NCBI GenBank assembly: GCA_910587275.1
Contig: CAJUMD010000005.1
Location: 4,361 to 68,360, forward strand
Direction of reading: 5' to 3'
DNA from: an uncultured Kineothrix sp.
GTDB lineage: Bacteria; Bacillota; Clostridia; Lachnospirales; Lachnospiraceae
Length of the DNA: 64,000 nucleotides
The translations under genes and the position numbers were made by a program. Under the pieces are notes generated by a model. That model did not search any database and had not been told where the DNA came from. It saw only the letters and a list, made by a program, of their open reading frames with translations. Shown here piece by piece: positions 35,820 to 45,528 of the stretch (position 1 is its first letter; each line of letters starts with the position of its first letter).

Positions 35820-36665
35820 ATGGAAAAAACATTAAAAAGGTATTTTATGATTTTTACCCTGCCTACCGTAATTGCGTTTGCATTCGCATTTATCATTCCG
35901 TTTGCACAAGGTGTGTATTTATCCTTTTGCAAATTTACCACGGTAGACAATGCTACGTTTGTGGGGCTGGCAAATTACAAAACGGCTTTTGAAAGCGGTC
36001 AGGGATTTACCAGCGCGTTGGGATTTACGGCAGCATTTACGATTATCAGTGTACTTACCATTAACCTGCTTGCGTTTACGATTGCATTGCTGCTGACAAG
36101 GAAAGTGGCAGGGACGAACGTTTTCAGGACGATATTTTTCATGCCGAACTTAATCGGCGGTATTGTACTCGGCTACACATGGCAGCAGATGATTAACGCT
36201 ATTTTATATAGATATGAAACAACGATTGTATCCAATGCCAAATTCGGTTTTTGGGGTTTGGTAATACTGATGAACTGGCAGATGATCGGTTACATGATGA
36301 TTATTTACATCGCGGGACTGCAGAACGTGCCGATGGAACTGATTGAGGCGGCAAAAATCGACGGCGCAACGCCCTGGCAGACTTTGATAAAAGTGAAAGT
36401 ACCCATGGTTATGTCTTCGATTACGATTTGTATGTTTTTAACATTGTCCAACAGCTTCAAACTGTTCGACCAGAACAAGGCGCTGACGGACGGCGCACCG
36501 ATGAAGCGGACACAGATGCTTGCTCTGAACATCTACGAGACCTTCTATGGAAGGACCGGGTACGAAGGTGTGGGTCAGGCAAAGGCAGTTTTGTTTTTTG
36601 TAATCGTGGTGGTCATCGCATTGGCACAGTTGTCCTTTACAAGGAGTAAGGAGGTAGAGCAATAA
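35820..36665 (+). CDS. Sugar ABC transporter permease (MalF-type)
   Basis: 281 residues with six membrane helices. The EAA loop that contacts the ATPase is visible as ELIEAAKIDGATPWQTLIKV. The short length lacks the large extra periplasmic loop of E. coli MalF, as usual in Gram-positive bacteria. GAAGGAGGATGG precedes ATG 35820. It overlaps the second permease gene by one base and follows the attenuator-like hairpin at 35741. Confidence 0.93.
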   Translation: MEKTLKRYFMIFTLPTVIAFAFAFIIPFAQGVYLSFCKFTTVDNATFVGLANYKTAFESGQGFTSALGFTAAFTIISVLTINLLAFTIALLLTRKVAGTNVFRTIFFMPNLIGGIVLGYTWQQMINAILYRYETTIVSNAKFGFWGLVILMNWQMIGYMMIIYIAGLQNVPMELIEAAKIDGATPWQTLIKVKVPMVMSSITICMFLTLSNSFKLFDQNKALTDGAPMKRTQMLALNIYETFYGRTGYEGVGQAKAVLFFVIVVVIALAQLSFTRSKEVEQ

Positions 36666-37510
36666 TGATGTCAGCAAAAACCAAGGCTTCCAATAAAGTG
36701 ATTTTTGTGGTATTATGTATCGTAGCGGTAGCAATCCTGTACCCTTTGTTGTTTATCCTGAATAACTCTTTTAAAGGGAAATTTTACATAAGTTCCGACC
36801 CGTTCTCGCTTCCCACGGGGGAAACGTTTGCAGGGATGACGAATTATGTGAACGGTCTGATTAAGACGGGGCTTTTGAATGCCATCGGCTGGTCATTTTT
36901 CATCACGATTATTTCCGTGGTACTGTTGATTCTTTTTACGTCCATGACGGCATATTACATCACAAGGGTAAAATCCGTATATGCCACGGTGCTTTATTAC
37001 ATGTTCGTATTTTCCATGATTGTGCCGTTTCAGATGGTAATGTTTACGATGACGAGCCTGGCGGATAAATTCCATTTGCGGAGCCCTTTGGGTATGTGCG
37101 TACTGTACCTTGGGTTTGGCGCAGGGCTGTCGGTATTCATGTTTTCGGGATTTATTAAATCCATCCCCCTTGAGATTGAAGAAGCGGCAATGATTGACGG
37201 ATGCAATCCGCTCCAAACCTTTTTTGGCGTGGTGTTCCCGATTTTAAAGCCTACGGCGATTACGGTGGCGATTTTGAATGCAATGTGGATTTGGAACGAC
37301 TTCCTGCTTCCATATCTGGTAATCGGTATCAGCACAAAGTACAAAACCATTCCGGTCGTGGTACAGATGCTGGTGGGGTCCAACGGTAATAAGGATATGG
37401 GCGCCCTGATGGCGATGCTCGTCCTTTCCATCATCCCGATTATTATTTTCTATCTGACATGTCAGAAATATATTATTGAAGGTGTGGTTGCCGGAGCAGT
37501 GAAAGGTTAA
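36665..37510 (+). CDS. Sugar ABC transporter permease (MalG-type)
   Basis: 281 residues with six membrane helices. The EAA loop appears as EIEEAAMIDGCNPLQTFFGV. It pairs with the permease encoded upstream. ATG 36665 lies in the stop codon of that gene (TAATG); AAGGAGG is 10 bases before. ATG 36668 is an alternative. malQ begins 37 bp later. Confidence 0.93.
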   Translation: MMSAKTKASNKVIFVVLCIVAVAILYPLLFILNNSFKGKFYISSDPFSLPTGETFAGMTNYVNGLIKTGLLNAIGWSFFITIISVVLLILFTSMTAYYITRVKSVYATVLYYMFVFSMIVPFQMVMFTMTSLADKFHLRSPLGMCVLYLGFGAGLSVFMFSGFIKSIPLEIEEAAMIDGCNPLQTFFGVVFPILKPTAITVAILNAMWIWNDFLLPYLVIGISTKYKTIPVVVQMLVGSNGNKDMGALMAMLVLSIIPIIIFYLTCQKYIIEGVVAGAVKG

Positions 37511-37547
37511 GCTACCGGCAGCTTAACCCGAAAGGAGCAAAGCAGCA

Positions 37548-39023
37548 ATGAGAAAAGGCGGTATTTTATTACCTGTATCGAGCATTCCGTCTAAGTACGG
37601 AATCGGTACATTCTCAAAACAGGCATATGAATTTGTGGATTTTTTGGAGAAGGCAGGGCAGAAGTACTGGCAGATACTTCCGCTTGGTCCCACCGGATAC
37701 GGTGATTCGCCTTACCAGTCTTTTTCCACCTTTGCGGGAAATCCGTATTATATTGATTTGGAGGAGCTGATTGGGAAGGGCTGGCTGACCAGGGAAGAAT
37801 GTGAAGCCTGCGATTTCGGTGCGGACAACGGATATGTGGATTATGAGAAAGTGTATCTGTCCCGTTTCAAAGTACTGAAAAAGGCATATGAAAGAAGTAA
37901 TATCGGCACGGACGGGGACTTCTTAAAATTCAGGGAGGAGAACGCGTTTTGGCTGGACGATTACGCCCTGTATATGGCGGTGAAGAATTCCTTTGACAGC
38001 GTAAGCTGGATTGAATGGGATGAGGATATCAGGCTCCGGAAGGAAGGGGCGATGGCGGCTTACAAGGAAAAATATGCCGCGGAAGTGGAATTTTACGGGT
38101 TTCAGCAGTATCTGTTCGCTTCCCAGTGGTTTGCCCTGAAAGCATATGCCAATGAAAAGGGAATCGAGATTATCGGTGACATTCCGATTTACGTGGCTTT
38201 TGACAGCGCGGATACGTGGGCGAACCCGGAACTGTTCCAGTTGGATGAAAACTGTATCCCGGTAGGGGTTGCGGGCTGTCCGCCGGATTCCTTTTCCGCT
38301 ACCGGACAGCTTTGGGGAAATCCGCTGTACCGCTGGGAATACCATAAGGAAACGGGCTATGAGTGGTGGATGAGACGGATTGCTTACTGCTATAAGCTGT
38401 ATGATGTGGTACGGATTGATCATTTTCGGGGATTTGACGAATACTATTTCATTCCTTACGGGGATACTACGGCAGAATTCGGACATTGGGAAAAAGGCCC
38501 CGGGTATGACATTTTTAAGGTGATGAAGGAAAAACTCGGTAAGAAGGCGGTCATTGCGGAAGATTTGGGCTTTTTAACGCCCAGCGTGTTAAAGCTGGTA
38601 AAGAAAACGGGTTATCCGGGCATGAAAATCCTCCAGTTTGCATTTGATTCCAGGGAGGAGAGCGATTACCTTCCCCATAATTACACCTGTAATTCCGTGG
38701 TATATACGGGAACCCATGACAATGACACAACCATGGGGTGGTTTGATGCGCTGAACCGGAAGGATAAGTCCTTTGCAAAGCGTTACCTGAACATAACATC
38801 CAGAAAGGATGTCCATTGGGAGTTTATAAGGGCGGCGCTTGCCAGCGTATCGGATACGGCGATTATCCCGATGCAGGATTATCTTGGTTTGGGAGCGGAG
38901 GCACGGATTAATATCCCCTCCACGCTGGGAAATAACTGGAAATGGCGTATGCTGGACGGGCAGTTGACGGATGAACTGGCAGAAAAAATCCGTACCATGA
39001 CAAAACTTTACGGACGAGGATAG
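37548..39023 (+). CDS. malQ: 4-alpha-glucanotransferase
   Basis: 491 residues, GH77. It begins with the typical SGILLPVSSIPS-like pattern (GILLPVSSIPSKYGIGTF). Catalytic motifs: VRIDHFRGFDEYY (nucleophile Asp), VIAEDLGFLTP (acid Glu), TGTHDNDTTMGW. It transfers maltosyl units between imported maltodextrins, releasing glucose. Position in the operon supports alpha-glucan use. AAAGGAGC precedes ATG 37548 by about 9 bases. Confidence 0.96.
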   Translation: MRKGGILLPVSSIPSKYGIGTFSKQAYEFVDFLEKAGQKYWQILPLGPTGYGDSPYQSFSTFAGNPYYIDLEELIGKGWLTREECEACDFGADNGYVDYEKVYLSRFKVLKKAYERSNIGTDGDFLKFREENAFWLDDYALYMAVKNSFDSVSWIEWDEDIRLRKEGAMAAYKEKYAAEVEFYGFQQYLFASQWFALKAYANEKGIEIIGDIPIYVAFDSADTWANPELFQLDENCIPVGVAGCPPDSFSATGQLWGNPLYRWEYHKETGYEWWMRRIAYCYKLYDVVRIDHFRGFDEYYFIPYGDTTAEFGHWEKGPGYDIFKVMKEKLGKKAVIAEDLGFLTPSVLKLVKKTGYPGMKILQFAFDSREESDYLPHNYTCNSVVYTGTHDNDTTMGWFDALNRKDKSFAKRYLNITSRKDVHWEFIRAALASVSDTAIIPMQDYLGLGAEARINIPSTLGNNWKWRMLDGQLTDELAEKIRTMTKLYGRG

Positions 39024-39027
39024 TGCC

Positions 39028-40065
39028 ATGCCGGAAATAACGATTAAGGATATCGCAAAGCAGTGCGGGGTCGGGGTCAGCACGGTTTCGCGGGCGATTA
39101 ACAACCACCCGGACATCAATCCGGAGACGAAACAGATGATCATGGAGGTTATCCGTGAAACGGGTTTCGTACCCAATAACAGCGCGCGGAATTTAAAGAG
39201 GACGGATGCCAGGTGCATCGCCGTGCTCGTAAAGGGTATCGCGAACCCGCTGTTCAGCGATATGATAAAGGTAATAGAAAACGAAACACAGAGGAAGAAG
39301 TATTCGCTGGTGCTCCAGCACGTGGAATATTATGAGGATGAGGTGGACGTGGCGCTGGAACTGGTTAAGGAAAAAAGACTGCGGGGGATTATTTTCCTCG
39401 GCGGTTATTTCCTTCATTCAGAGGAAAAAATTGCAAACCTGACAGTCCCTTATATTTTCAGCACCATCGGTACATTGGTGCCGGAGAAATTAAACCGGGC
39501 AGGTTATTCCAGCGTGGCGGTGGATGACCGGAAGGAGAGCTGCGCCATGACTTCTTACCTGATTGGACTGGGGCATAAGGATATTGCCATTATTTCTGCA
39601 GAATCGGAAGTGGACAGTATCGGGCGGCTGCGGCTGGAAGGGTACCGGGACGCTTTTGCGGAGAACGGGCTTCCCTGCAGGGAGGAACTGGTGCGGTGCG
39701 TGGAGGAGGAGATTGACCATTTCTCCATGGAAAATGGCTACCGGACTACGAAAAAGCTGATTGAGTCGGGAGAAAAGTTTACCGCCGTATTCGCTACGGC
39801 GGATATCCTCGCCATAGGCGCCTGCCGTGCTTTGCTGGAGGCGGGACTGCGGATTCCGGAAGATGTATCGGTGGCAGGATTTGACGGGATAGAACTTGGG
39901 AAGTATTACAATCCTGCCATTACCACTATGAAGCAGCCGGTGGGGGAGATGGCGGAGACGACGGTGCGGTTGTTGTTTGATATTATTGCGGGAAGAAAAG
40001 AGTATGAACATATTGTGTTTCCGGCGGTGTTGGAAGTGAGAGAGTCCTGTGGGGAGAAGCGTTAG
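39028..40065 (+). CDS. LacI family transcriptional regulator
   Basis: 345 residues. The N-terminal helix-turn-helix and hinge are ITIKDIAKQCGVGVSTVSRA, INNHPDINPET and SARNLKR. A periplasmic-binding-type sensor domain follows (AVLVKGIANPLFSDMI; FDGIELGKYYNPAITTMKQP near the C terminus). It is the last gene of the glucan operon, 4 bp after malQ, and the best candidate to bind the three sites at 34092-34129. A malto-oligosaccharide effector is inferred from context only. Confidence 0.92.
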   Translation: MPEITIKDIAKQCGVGVSTVSRAINNHPDINPETKQMIMEVIRETGFVPNNSARNLKRTDARCIAVLVKGIANPLFSDMIKVIENETQRKKYSLVLQHVEYYEDEVDVALELVKEKRLRGIIFLGGYFLHSEEKIANLTVPYIFSTIGTLVPEKLNRAGYSSVAVDDRKESCAMTSYLIGLGHKDIAIISAESEVDSIGRLRLEGYRDAFAENGLPCREELVRCVEEEIDHFSMENGYRTTKKLIESGEKFTAVFATADILAIGACRALLEAGLRIPEDVSVAGFDGIELGKYYNPAITTMKQPVGEMAETTVRLLFDIIAGRKEYEHIVFPAVLEVRESCGEKR

Positions 40066-40086
40066 CTTATCCCACGGGACTTTTTT
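40043..40086 (+). terminator. Rho-independent terminator of the glucan operon
   Basis: Arms AGTCCTGTGGG and CCCACGGGACT (one wobble pair) followed by TTTTTT. The left arm lies inside the last codons of the lacI-type gene. Confidence 0.85.
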
Positions 40087-40093
40087 ATGCACA

Positions 40094-40136
40094 GCCCCAT
40101 GCAGAGGAGGTGTGCCGCCAAAGCGGCGCATGGGGC
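40094..40136 (-). terminator. Hairpin after the chemotaxis gene
   Basis: GCCCCATGC (40094-40102) and GCATGGGGC (40128-40136), with an inner GCCGC/GCGGC stem. It follows the convergent chemotaxis gene but lacks a T-run on that strand, so termination is uncertain. Confidence 0.45.
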
Positions 40137-40153
40137 GCGGTGAGACATGCGGA

Positions 40154-42127
40154 TTATTCGGAAGCGAGCGAGAATTGGTCCACCAGTTCCTTCAGGCAGG
40201 CAGCCGCAGCGGAAAGCTGTTCACTTGCTGCCGCACCTTCCTCGGCGGTGGAACTGTTGCTTTGCACAACGACCGAAATCTGATTGATTCCCTCGGAAAC
40301 CTGCTCAACCGATTCGGACTGCTCATTGGATATGATTGCAATATGGTCAATGGCATCGACCACGGACTGGATGCTGTTTACGACGCCGAGCAGGACGTCT
40401 GCCGTATTTTGGGCAATTTCGGTACCGGTATGTACTGCCTCCGTAGAATTTGCAATAAGCTCAGAGGTATTTTGGGCGGCCTGTGCGGACTTGCCGGCCA
40501 AATTGCGGACTTCTTCCGCAACAACGGCAAATCCCTTTCCGGCGCTGCCGGCCCTGGCGGCTTCCACTGCTGCATTCAGGGCGAGTATATTTGTCTGGAA
40601 CGCAATATCATCGATGGTCTTAAGAATCTTTTCAATCTCCTCGGAGCTGGTTCGGATTTTTTCCATGGCTCCTACCAGATTCTGCATCTTTTGGTTGCAA
40701 AGGAGCACTGCTTCGCCGGTCTGATGCGTCTGGCTTCTGACATCCAACGCCCCGCTCGCCGTGTTTTTTACCTCATCGGAAATCAGGCTGACCTGTGCTG
40801 CAAGCTGCTGTACTGCGCTTGCCTGTTCGGTCGTACCCTGACTGAGCGTCTGTGCGCTTGAGGACAGTTGGTTGCTGGCATTTGCCACTTCCTCTGCAGA
40901 CTGGTTGACCTGGCGCATGGCGCCGTTTAATTCAATTCTCATATTGCGCATGGAATGCAGAATATCCTGAAAACTGCCAACATAGACTTCCTCATGTTCC
41001 GTATGGATATCCAGGTTTTGGTTTGCCATTTCATTGAGCAAATAACTGATGTCGCTGATAACGGTACGCAGACCAACAACCAAAGCCTCGGTTGACCTGA
41101 CAAGGACACCGGTTTCATCCTTATTGGTAATCTTAGGCATCGGTGTCTCCAAATCGCCCTCCACAAGCAGTTTCATCCGCCTGACACAGGCTTTCATGGG
41201 TTTACCGATATTGATGGCAAGAACCAGGGCGACGATAACGGAAAGTAATATGGAAACTGCAATCACCGCAATATTGATTACCATGGCATCCCGCGTGGAT
41301 GCCAGGTAATTAATCTGCGGTGCGGTTACTGCAATACTCCAGCCGTCCGTATCCGGTACGGGAGCATAGGCCGCAAACATTTTGTTTTCTCCGTCCGTAT
41401 AGCTTCCAAATCCGTTTTCCCCCTGCCGCATCCCTGCATGGATGGCAGCCAGTTCCTGCAGCGAGGCATCGCCCTGTGCCTCCGCTTCTATGTTTTGGAC
41501 CGTGATTGTATCGAGCGTGATGTCGGCAATTGTGCTGCCGGATTTATTAATCATGTAAGCCCTGCTGTTTTCGCCGATTTGGATGGCGGATACAATATCG
41601 TTCAAAAAGGTTTCACGCGGAACGAAATATACGACGCCGGCAATGGGGCTTTCGGGGTCTCCCCCGGAATACAGGGGCGCTGCCACCATTATGGACAGTT
41701 CTCCCGTGATTTTGCTGACCAACGGCTCCGATACAAAAACATTTCCCTGCATTGCCTGGCGCACATATTCACGGTCCGAGTAATCGTTTCCGTCAAAAAT
41801 ACTGATTCCGTCCGCGCCGACAATGTTTCCCCTGCGGAAATCATGCATGGAAACACGTTCGTCGATAATTGCCTGTTTTTCCTCTATGGGTACTTCCGGA
41901 TCAGACAACTGCGGAATACACCCGACTTCCATGACGACGTTCTTATATGCCGCCAGTTCCTGCTGTGCCCGTCCTGCCGCCAGGACTGCCGTTTGGCTCA
42001 TCATTTGTTCTACGGTGGACATAGTATTGTGGTAGTTTAGCGAGATGCCTAAAGATCCGGATGCGACCAGTCCGATGAGGACAGTCAGGATAAGAGATAA
42101 AGTAATTTTGGTTCGTATGCTTTTCAT
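40154..42127 (-). CDS. Methyl-accepting chemotaxis protein (dCache sensor)
   Basis: 657 residues from the ATG at 42127 (AGGGGG 8 bases before). Membrane helix about 8-29; an extracellular double-Cache-type sensor (about 40-275, with [14 protein letters not shown] and [12 protein letters not shown]); second helix about 285-307; HAMP; then a cytoplasmic signalling domain whose hairpin tip [20 protein letters not shown] is the MCP hallmark. No C-terminal pentapeptide for CheR is present. It senses small ligands, possibly amino or organic acids, and signals to CheA/CheW. Strong promoter with an overlapping inverted repeat at 42224-42260. Confidence 0.95.
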   Translation of the reverse strand: MKSIRTKITLSLILTVLIGLVASGSLGISLNYHNTMSTVEQMMSQTAVLAAGRAQQELAAYKNVVMEVGCIPQLSDPEVPIEEKQAIIDERVSMHDFRRGNIVGADGISIFDGNDYSDREYVRQAMQGNVFVSEPLVSKITGELSIMVAAPLYSGGDPESPIAGVVYFVPRETFLNDIVSAIQIGENSRAYMINKSGSTIADITLDTITVQNIEAEAQGDASLQELAAIHAGMRQGENGFGSYTDGENKMFAAYAPVPDTDGWSIAVTAPQINYLASTRDAMVINIAVIAVSILLSVIVALVLAINIGKPMKACVRRMKLLVEGDLETPMPKITNKDETGVLVRSTEALVVGLRTVISDISYLLNEMANQNLDIHTEHEEVYVGSFQDILHSMRNMRIELNGAMRQVNQSAEEVANASNQLSSSAQTLSQGTTEQASAVQQLAAQVSLISDEVKNTASGALDVRSQTHQTGEAVLLCNQKMQNLVGAMEKIRTSSEEIEKILKTIDDIAFQTNILALNAAVEAARAGSAGKGFAVVAEEVRNLAGKSAQAAQNTSELIANSTEAVHTGTEIAQNTADVLLGVVNSIQSVVDAIDHIAIISNEQSESVEQVSEGINQISVVVQSNSSTAEEGAAASEQLSAAAACLKELVDQFSLASE

Positions 42128-42223
42128 GTCAATGTACCCCCTGCTCACGTGGTTGGAATATGGAAAATTCCGCTCCTCATATGCAACCGTCCTTATTTTA
42201 ATATTTTGACCGTTATATTATGT

Positions 42224-42245
42224 CGTAACTATTATAAAAGTTACG
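42224..42245. promoter_or_regulatory. Inverted repeat overlapping the -10 box
   Basis: CGTAACT, 8 bases, AGTTACG: a perfect dyad whose centre is the -10 box of the promoter at 42231-42260. This arrangement is typical of a repressor operator. Confidence 0.65.
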
Positions 42246-42260
42246 ATTCCTGCTTGTCAA
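42231..42260 (-). promoter_or_regulatory. Consensus promoter of the chemotaxis receptor gene
   Basis: Minus strand: TTGACA, 18-bp spacer, TATAAT. Both boxes are perfect sigma-A consensus. Leader of about 97 nt. Confidence 0.8.
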
Positions 42261-42339
42261 CTACTATCTGCTGTTATTATGCAACCGGGATTTTGCCTTG
42301 TTACTGGTCACGGAGTGAACGGTAACTCCGCCTTCCGCT

Positions 42340-42366
42340 TAATAAAATCACGCTTTTTGCCGATAT
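42340..42366 (+). promoter_or_regulatory. Sigma-D-like (flagellar) promoter
   Basis: GCCGATAT (42359-42366) is an exact match to the sigma-D -10 consensus, and TAAT (42340-42343), 15 bp upstream, matches three of four bases of TAAA. It faces the unknown gene at 42464, with a start near 42373. Confidence 0.6.
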
Positions 42367-42463
42367 AGGATAAAAGGATATGTGTTTCATGGTATATGAT
42401 ATGACAGCCGGCAAACGGATTTGCCGGCAGGGAAATGTCAGACGGATCAGGGAGGATGAAGGT

Positions 42464-43288
42464 ATGGGTATGAGGATAGGCGGAAGCAGTTCCGGCAGGC
42501 AGCTAATCAGTGTGAAAGATGCGGACGGGTCGGTGAAGGCGACGATATCGGTTTCCAAACCGGGTATAAAACGCAAGAAGCCCTTGCGGTACAATTTTAA
42601 GGAAATTTCCATGCAGATTATGATGGCGAAAACATCCGGCAATGCCAGAAGCGTGGCGGCGAAGGCGCGCAGGAAGACGGGGATGCTCCAAAGAAAGCGG
42701 AAGAACGAGGATTATGACGAACGGGAGCTGGAACTGGCGATTGCCCATGCGAAGAAGCTGGAGCGGATTGCGAAAAAGCGGATGAAGCATTTGGAAGCGG
42801 AGGAAAAGGCGCAGCAGACCGGCTCCTGTCTTGTGGAAACGGAGGATTATGAAGGGCTTACCGCGCAGGAACAGGGAGAAACGGAAGAAACGGAAGAAGC
42901 GCAGCGCAAGGAACTGGAGCGGCTGATGCGGGAATACCGGGCGATGATGGAAGAAAGCATGGAAGAACTGGGCGAGTCCGTGGAAGAAGCGGGGATGGAC
43001 GGGCTTAAGGAGATGGCGGACGAACTGCTTGGAGGGGTGCAGGAGGATATGGACCCTGAAGATTTGGAGCGGCTTAAGAAAAAGCACCGGTCGGAGGAAC
43101 TGCGGGAACTGATGGAAGCGGACATGAAATACTTAAGGGATTTGTTCGGCAAACTGGCGAGGGAGAAACAGGAAAATTCCGGCGGTTCGGGCGGCGTGTC
43201 CCTGCAGCTTGGCGGAACGGAGATGCCGGTACCGGCGCCGGAGGAAGTGGCGGCTCCGGCGGGCGGCAGCGTGGATGTAATGGTGTGA
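42464..43288 (+). CDS. Hypothetical coiled-coil protein, possibly motility-linked
   Basis: 274 residues from ATG 42464 (GGGAGG 8 bases before); ATG 42470 (MRIGGSSS) is an alternative. No membrane helix or signal. A basic N-terminal third (about 30-95, Lys/Arg-rich, RKKPLRYNFKEISMQIMMAK) is followed by a long helical charged region with many Glu (about 85-245) and a Gly/Pro/Ala-rich tail. I do not recognise the family. A sigma-D-like promoter and the adjacent chemotaxis receptor suggest a link with motility; this is inference. Confidence 0.75.
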   Translation: MGMRIGGSSSGRQLISVKDADGSVKATISVSKPGIKRKKPLRYNFKEISMQIMMAKTSGNARSVAAKARRKTGMLQRKRKNEDYDERELELAIAHAKKLERIAKKRMKHLEAEEKAQQTGSCLVETEDYEGLTAQEQGETEETEEAQRKELERLMREYRAMMEESMEELGESVEEAGMDGLKEMADELLGGVQEDMDPEDLERLKKKHRSEELRELMEADMKYLRDLFGKLAREKQENSGGSGGVSLQLGGTEMPVPAPEEVAAPAGGSVDVMV

Positions 43289-43309
43289 CCCATGGTATTA
43301 CAGCGTGTT

Positions 43310-43807
43310 TTAAAATTCTAATCTGCTTAAGTTGGAATTGTGGTATTCCGGGTCATAGGTCACGTCCTGCCCGAACCATTCCGGCGGCAGGAAGGCGCCG
43401 GCGGCATGTTCGGTGGGAAACTCCACTTCCGCGATGAGTAAAGGGGCGAAGGGTGCGTCGAATACATCCAGTTCAATGGTAAGCGGCGCATTTTGTTCTT
43501 CGGCGGAAAGACCGGCGTTTTGCGCATAAGAGGGCTGCGTGAGCGGAATGAAGTATCTTTTTTTGGTAATGATGGTACCGTCCGCTTTTTTTCGCAGGTG
43601 CTCATAGGATTCCTTGTTTAAGGGAAGGTTGTATTCTTCCCTTGCGAGGAGTCCTTTTCCTTTGTAAGTGAGGTAATATTCATCGTCCTGCCTGCGGATG
43701 CGCACGACGGGGTCGGTGTTTAAGTATGCCTGCTCAATCAGGCAGGATTGGTAGGTATCCAGATTTTCGGGCAGTGTTTTTACGGTGAATTTGCGTTCGA
43801 TTTCCAT
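43310..43807 (-). CDS. CYTH domain protein (triphosphatase family)
   Basis: 165 residues from the ATG at 43807 (AAAGG about 12 bases before). The CYTH motif MEIERKFTV is at the very N terminus, followed by VRIRRQDDEYYLTYKG and an acidic strand pair LTIELDVFDAPFAPLL with AEVEFP. CYTH enzymes are tunnel-fold triphosphatases (thiamine triphosphate, inorganic triphosphate or cyclase-like). The substrate is unknown. Divergent from thrC. Confidence 0.9.
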   Translation of the reverse strand: MEIERKFTVKTLPENLDTYQSCLIEQAYLNTDPVVRIRRQDDEYYLTYKGKGLLAREEYNLPLNKESYEHLRKKADGTIITKKRYFIPLTQPSYAQNAGLSAEEQNAPLTIELDVFDAPFAPLLIAEVEFPTEHAAGAFLPPEWFGQDVTYDPEYHNSNLSRLEF

Positions 43808-43933
43808 GGCGTAATCCTTTCCTGCTGTATTTTCCCGGTTCGGGTGAAAGATGCGGATGTTCGGCATCCGTATATAAGTGGATTATACATGGTGCGGACG
43901 GGAAAGGCAATGTGTTTCCACGCAAACTTCGCA

Positions 43934-43962
43934 TTGCGTCCTGCCTGATTTTATGCTATACT
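43934..43962 (+). promoter_or_regulatory. Promoter of thrC
   Basis: TTGCGT, 17-bp spacer with TGC before the -10, TATACT. Start near 43969, leader about 61 nt. No leader peptide or T-box was recognised. Confidence 0.72.
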
Positions 43963-44029
43963 TGATGCGTTTCAAATGATGGTAAGGAACGGTTTATAAA
44001 AATATACATAAACAGGTGAGGTAGGACAT

Positions 44030-45520
44030 ATGGAGGTTTTCTATAACAGTACAAGAAACAGCGGTATCCGGGTGAAGGCTTCGGAGGCAATCTTAAAAGG
44101 GCTTTCCGATGACGGCGGCCTGTTCGTGCCGGAGAGGATTCCGGCATTGGACCGGGAACTTAAGGAACTGGCAGGGATGACTTACCGGGAAGTGGCTTAT
44201 GAAGTGATGAAGCTGTATCTGACCGATTTCACGGAGGAGGAATTAAAAGGCTGCATCGCGCGGGCATATGACGGGAAATTTGATACGGAAGTGATAGCCC
44301 CCCTTGTCAGCGCGGACGGGGCATATTATTTGGAATTGTTTCATGGCGCGACCATCGCGTTTAAGGATATGGCGCTTTCCATCCTGCCCCATCTGATGAT
44401 TGCGGCGGCGAAGAAGAACCACGTGGAAAATGAAATCGTTATCCTGACCGCGACTTCCGGGGATACGGGGAAAGCGGCGCTGGCAGGGTTTGCGGGCGTG
44501 GAAGGCACGAAAATCATTGTATTTTATCCAAAGGACGGCGTCAGCCCCATACAGGAAAAGCAGATGGTGACGCAAAAAGGGGACAATACTTACGTGGTGG
44601 GTATCCACGGCAATTTTGACGATGCGCAGACAGGCGTAAAAAAAATCTTCGCGGATAAAGAGCTGGCGGGAAGGATGGATGCACAGGGCTTTCAGTTCTC
44701 CTCGGCGAATTCCATTAACATCGGACGGCTTGTGCCGCAGATTGTTTATTATGTGTATGCGTATGCAAGGCTTTTGGCGGAAGGAAAGATGGAGGAAGGC
44801 GGCAGGATGAACGTGGTGGTGCCTACCGGGAATTTCGGCAATATCCTTGCGGCGTTTTATGCCAAGAACATGGGTCTGCCCATCGGGAAGTTAATCTGTG
44901 CCTCCAATGAAAACAAAGTGCTGTACGACTTTTTCCGCACGGGTATTTATGATAAGAACAGGGAATTTGTGCTGACCAGTTCCCCTTCCATGGATATCCT
45001 GATTTCCAGCAACCTGGAACGTTTGGTTTACCGGCTTGCGGGGAATGATGCCGGGAAGAATGCGGAGCTCATGAAGGCGTTATCCGGGGACGGAAAATAC
45101 GTGATAACGGAAGAAATGAGGGCAGGTCTTGGCGATTTTTACGGAAATTATGCTTCCGGGGAAGAAACGGCGGAGACGATAAAGGCTCTTTATGAAAAGA
45201 CCGGTTATGTGCTGGATACCCATACCGCAGTGGCATCCTGCGTTTACCGCAAATACGTGGAGGAAACGGGGGATAAAACGCCCGCGGTCATCGCTTCCAC
45301 GGCAAGTCCTTTTAAGTTTACCCGCAGCGTCATGAATGCCATTGACGGCAAATACGATAAGATGACCGATTTTGAACTGGTGGACGAATTGTCTTCGCTG
45401 GCGAACGTGAAAGTGCCACGCGCCATCGAGGAAATCCGTACGGCTCCCGTTGTGCATGACCATATATGCGAAAAGGACGGGATGAAGAAAACCGTGGAAG
45501 ATTTCCTTGGGCTTGCATAG
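44030..45520 (+). CDS. thrC: Threonine synthase
   Basis: 496 residues, the longer type II-like form. PLP-lysine region: ELFHGATIAFKDMALSILPH. The phosphate-binding and catalytic core includes ILTATSGDTGKAALAGFAG and the VVPTGNFGNILAAFYAKN loop. It converts O-phosphohomoserine to threonine. It has its own promoter at 43934-43962. A small membrane protein gene starts 8 bp after the stop. Confidence 0.96.
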   Translation: MEVFYNSTRNSGIRVKASEAILKGLSDDGGLFVPERIPALDRELKELAGMTYREVAYEVMKLYLTDFTEEELKGCIARAYDGKFDTEVIAPLVSADGAYYLELFHGATIAFKDMALSILPHLMIAAAKKNHVENEIVILTATSGDTGKAALAGFAGVEGTKIIVFYPKDGVSPIQEKQMVTQKGDNTYVVGIHGNFDDAQTGVKKIFADKELAGRMDAQGFQFSSANSINIGRLVPQIVYYVYAYARLLAEGKMEEGGRMNVVVPTGNFGNILAAFYAKNMGLPIGKLICASNENKVLYDFFRTGIYDKNREFVLTSSPSMDILISSNLERLVYRLAGNDAGKNAELMKALSGDGKYVITEEMRAGLGDFYGNYASGEETAETIKALYEKTGYVLDTHTAVASCVYRKYVEETGDKTPAVIASTASPFKFTRSVMNAIDGKYDKMTDFELVDELSSLANVKVPRAIEEIRTAPVVHDHICEKDGMKKTVEDFLGLA

Positions 45521-45528
45521 GTGGCGCC

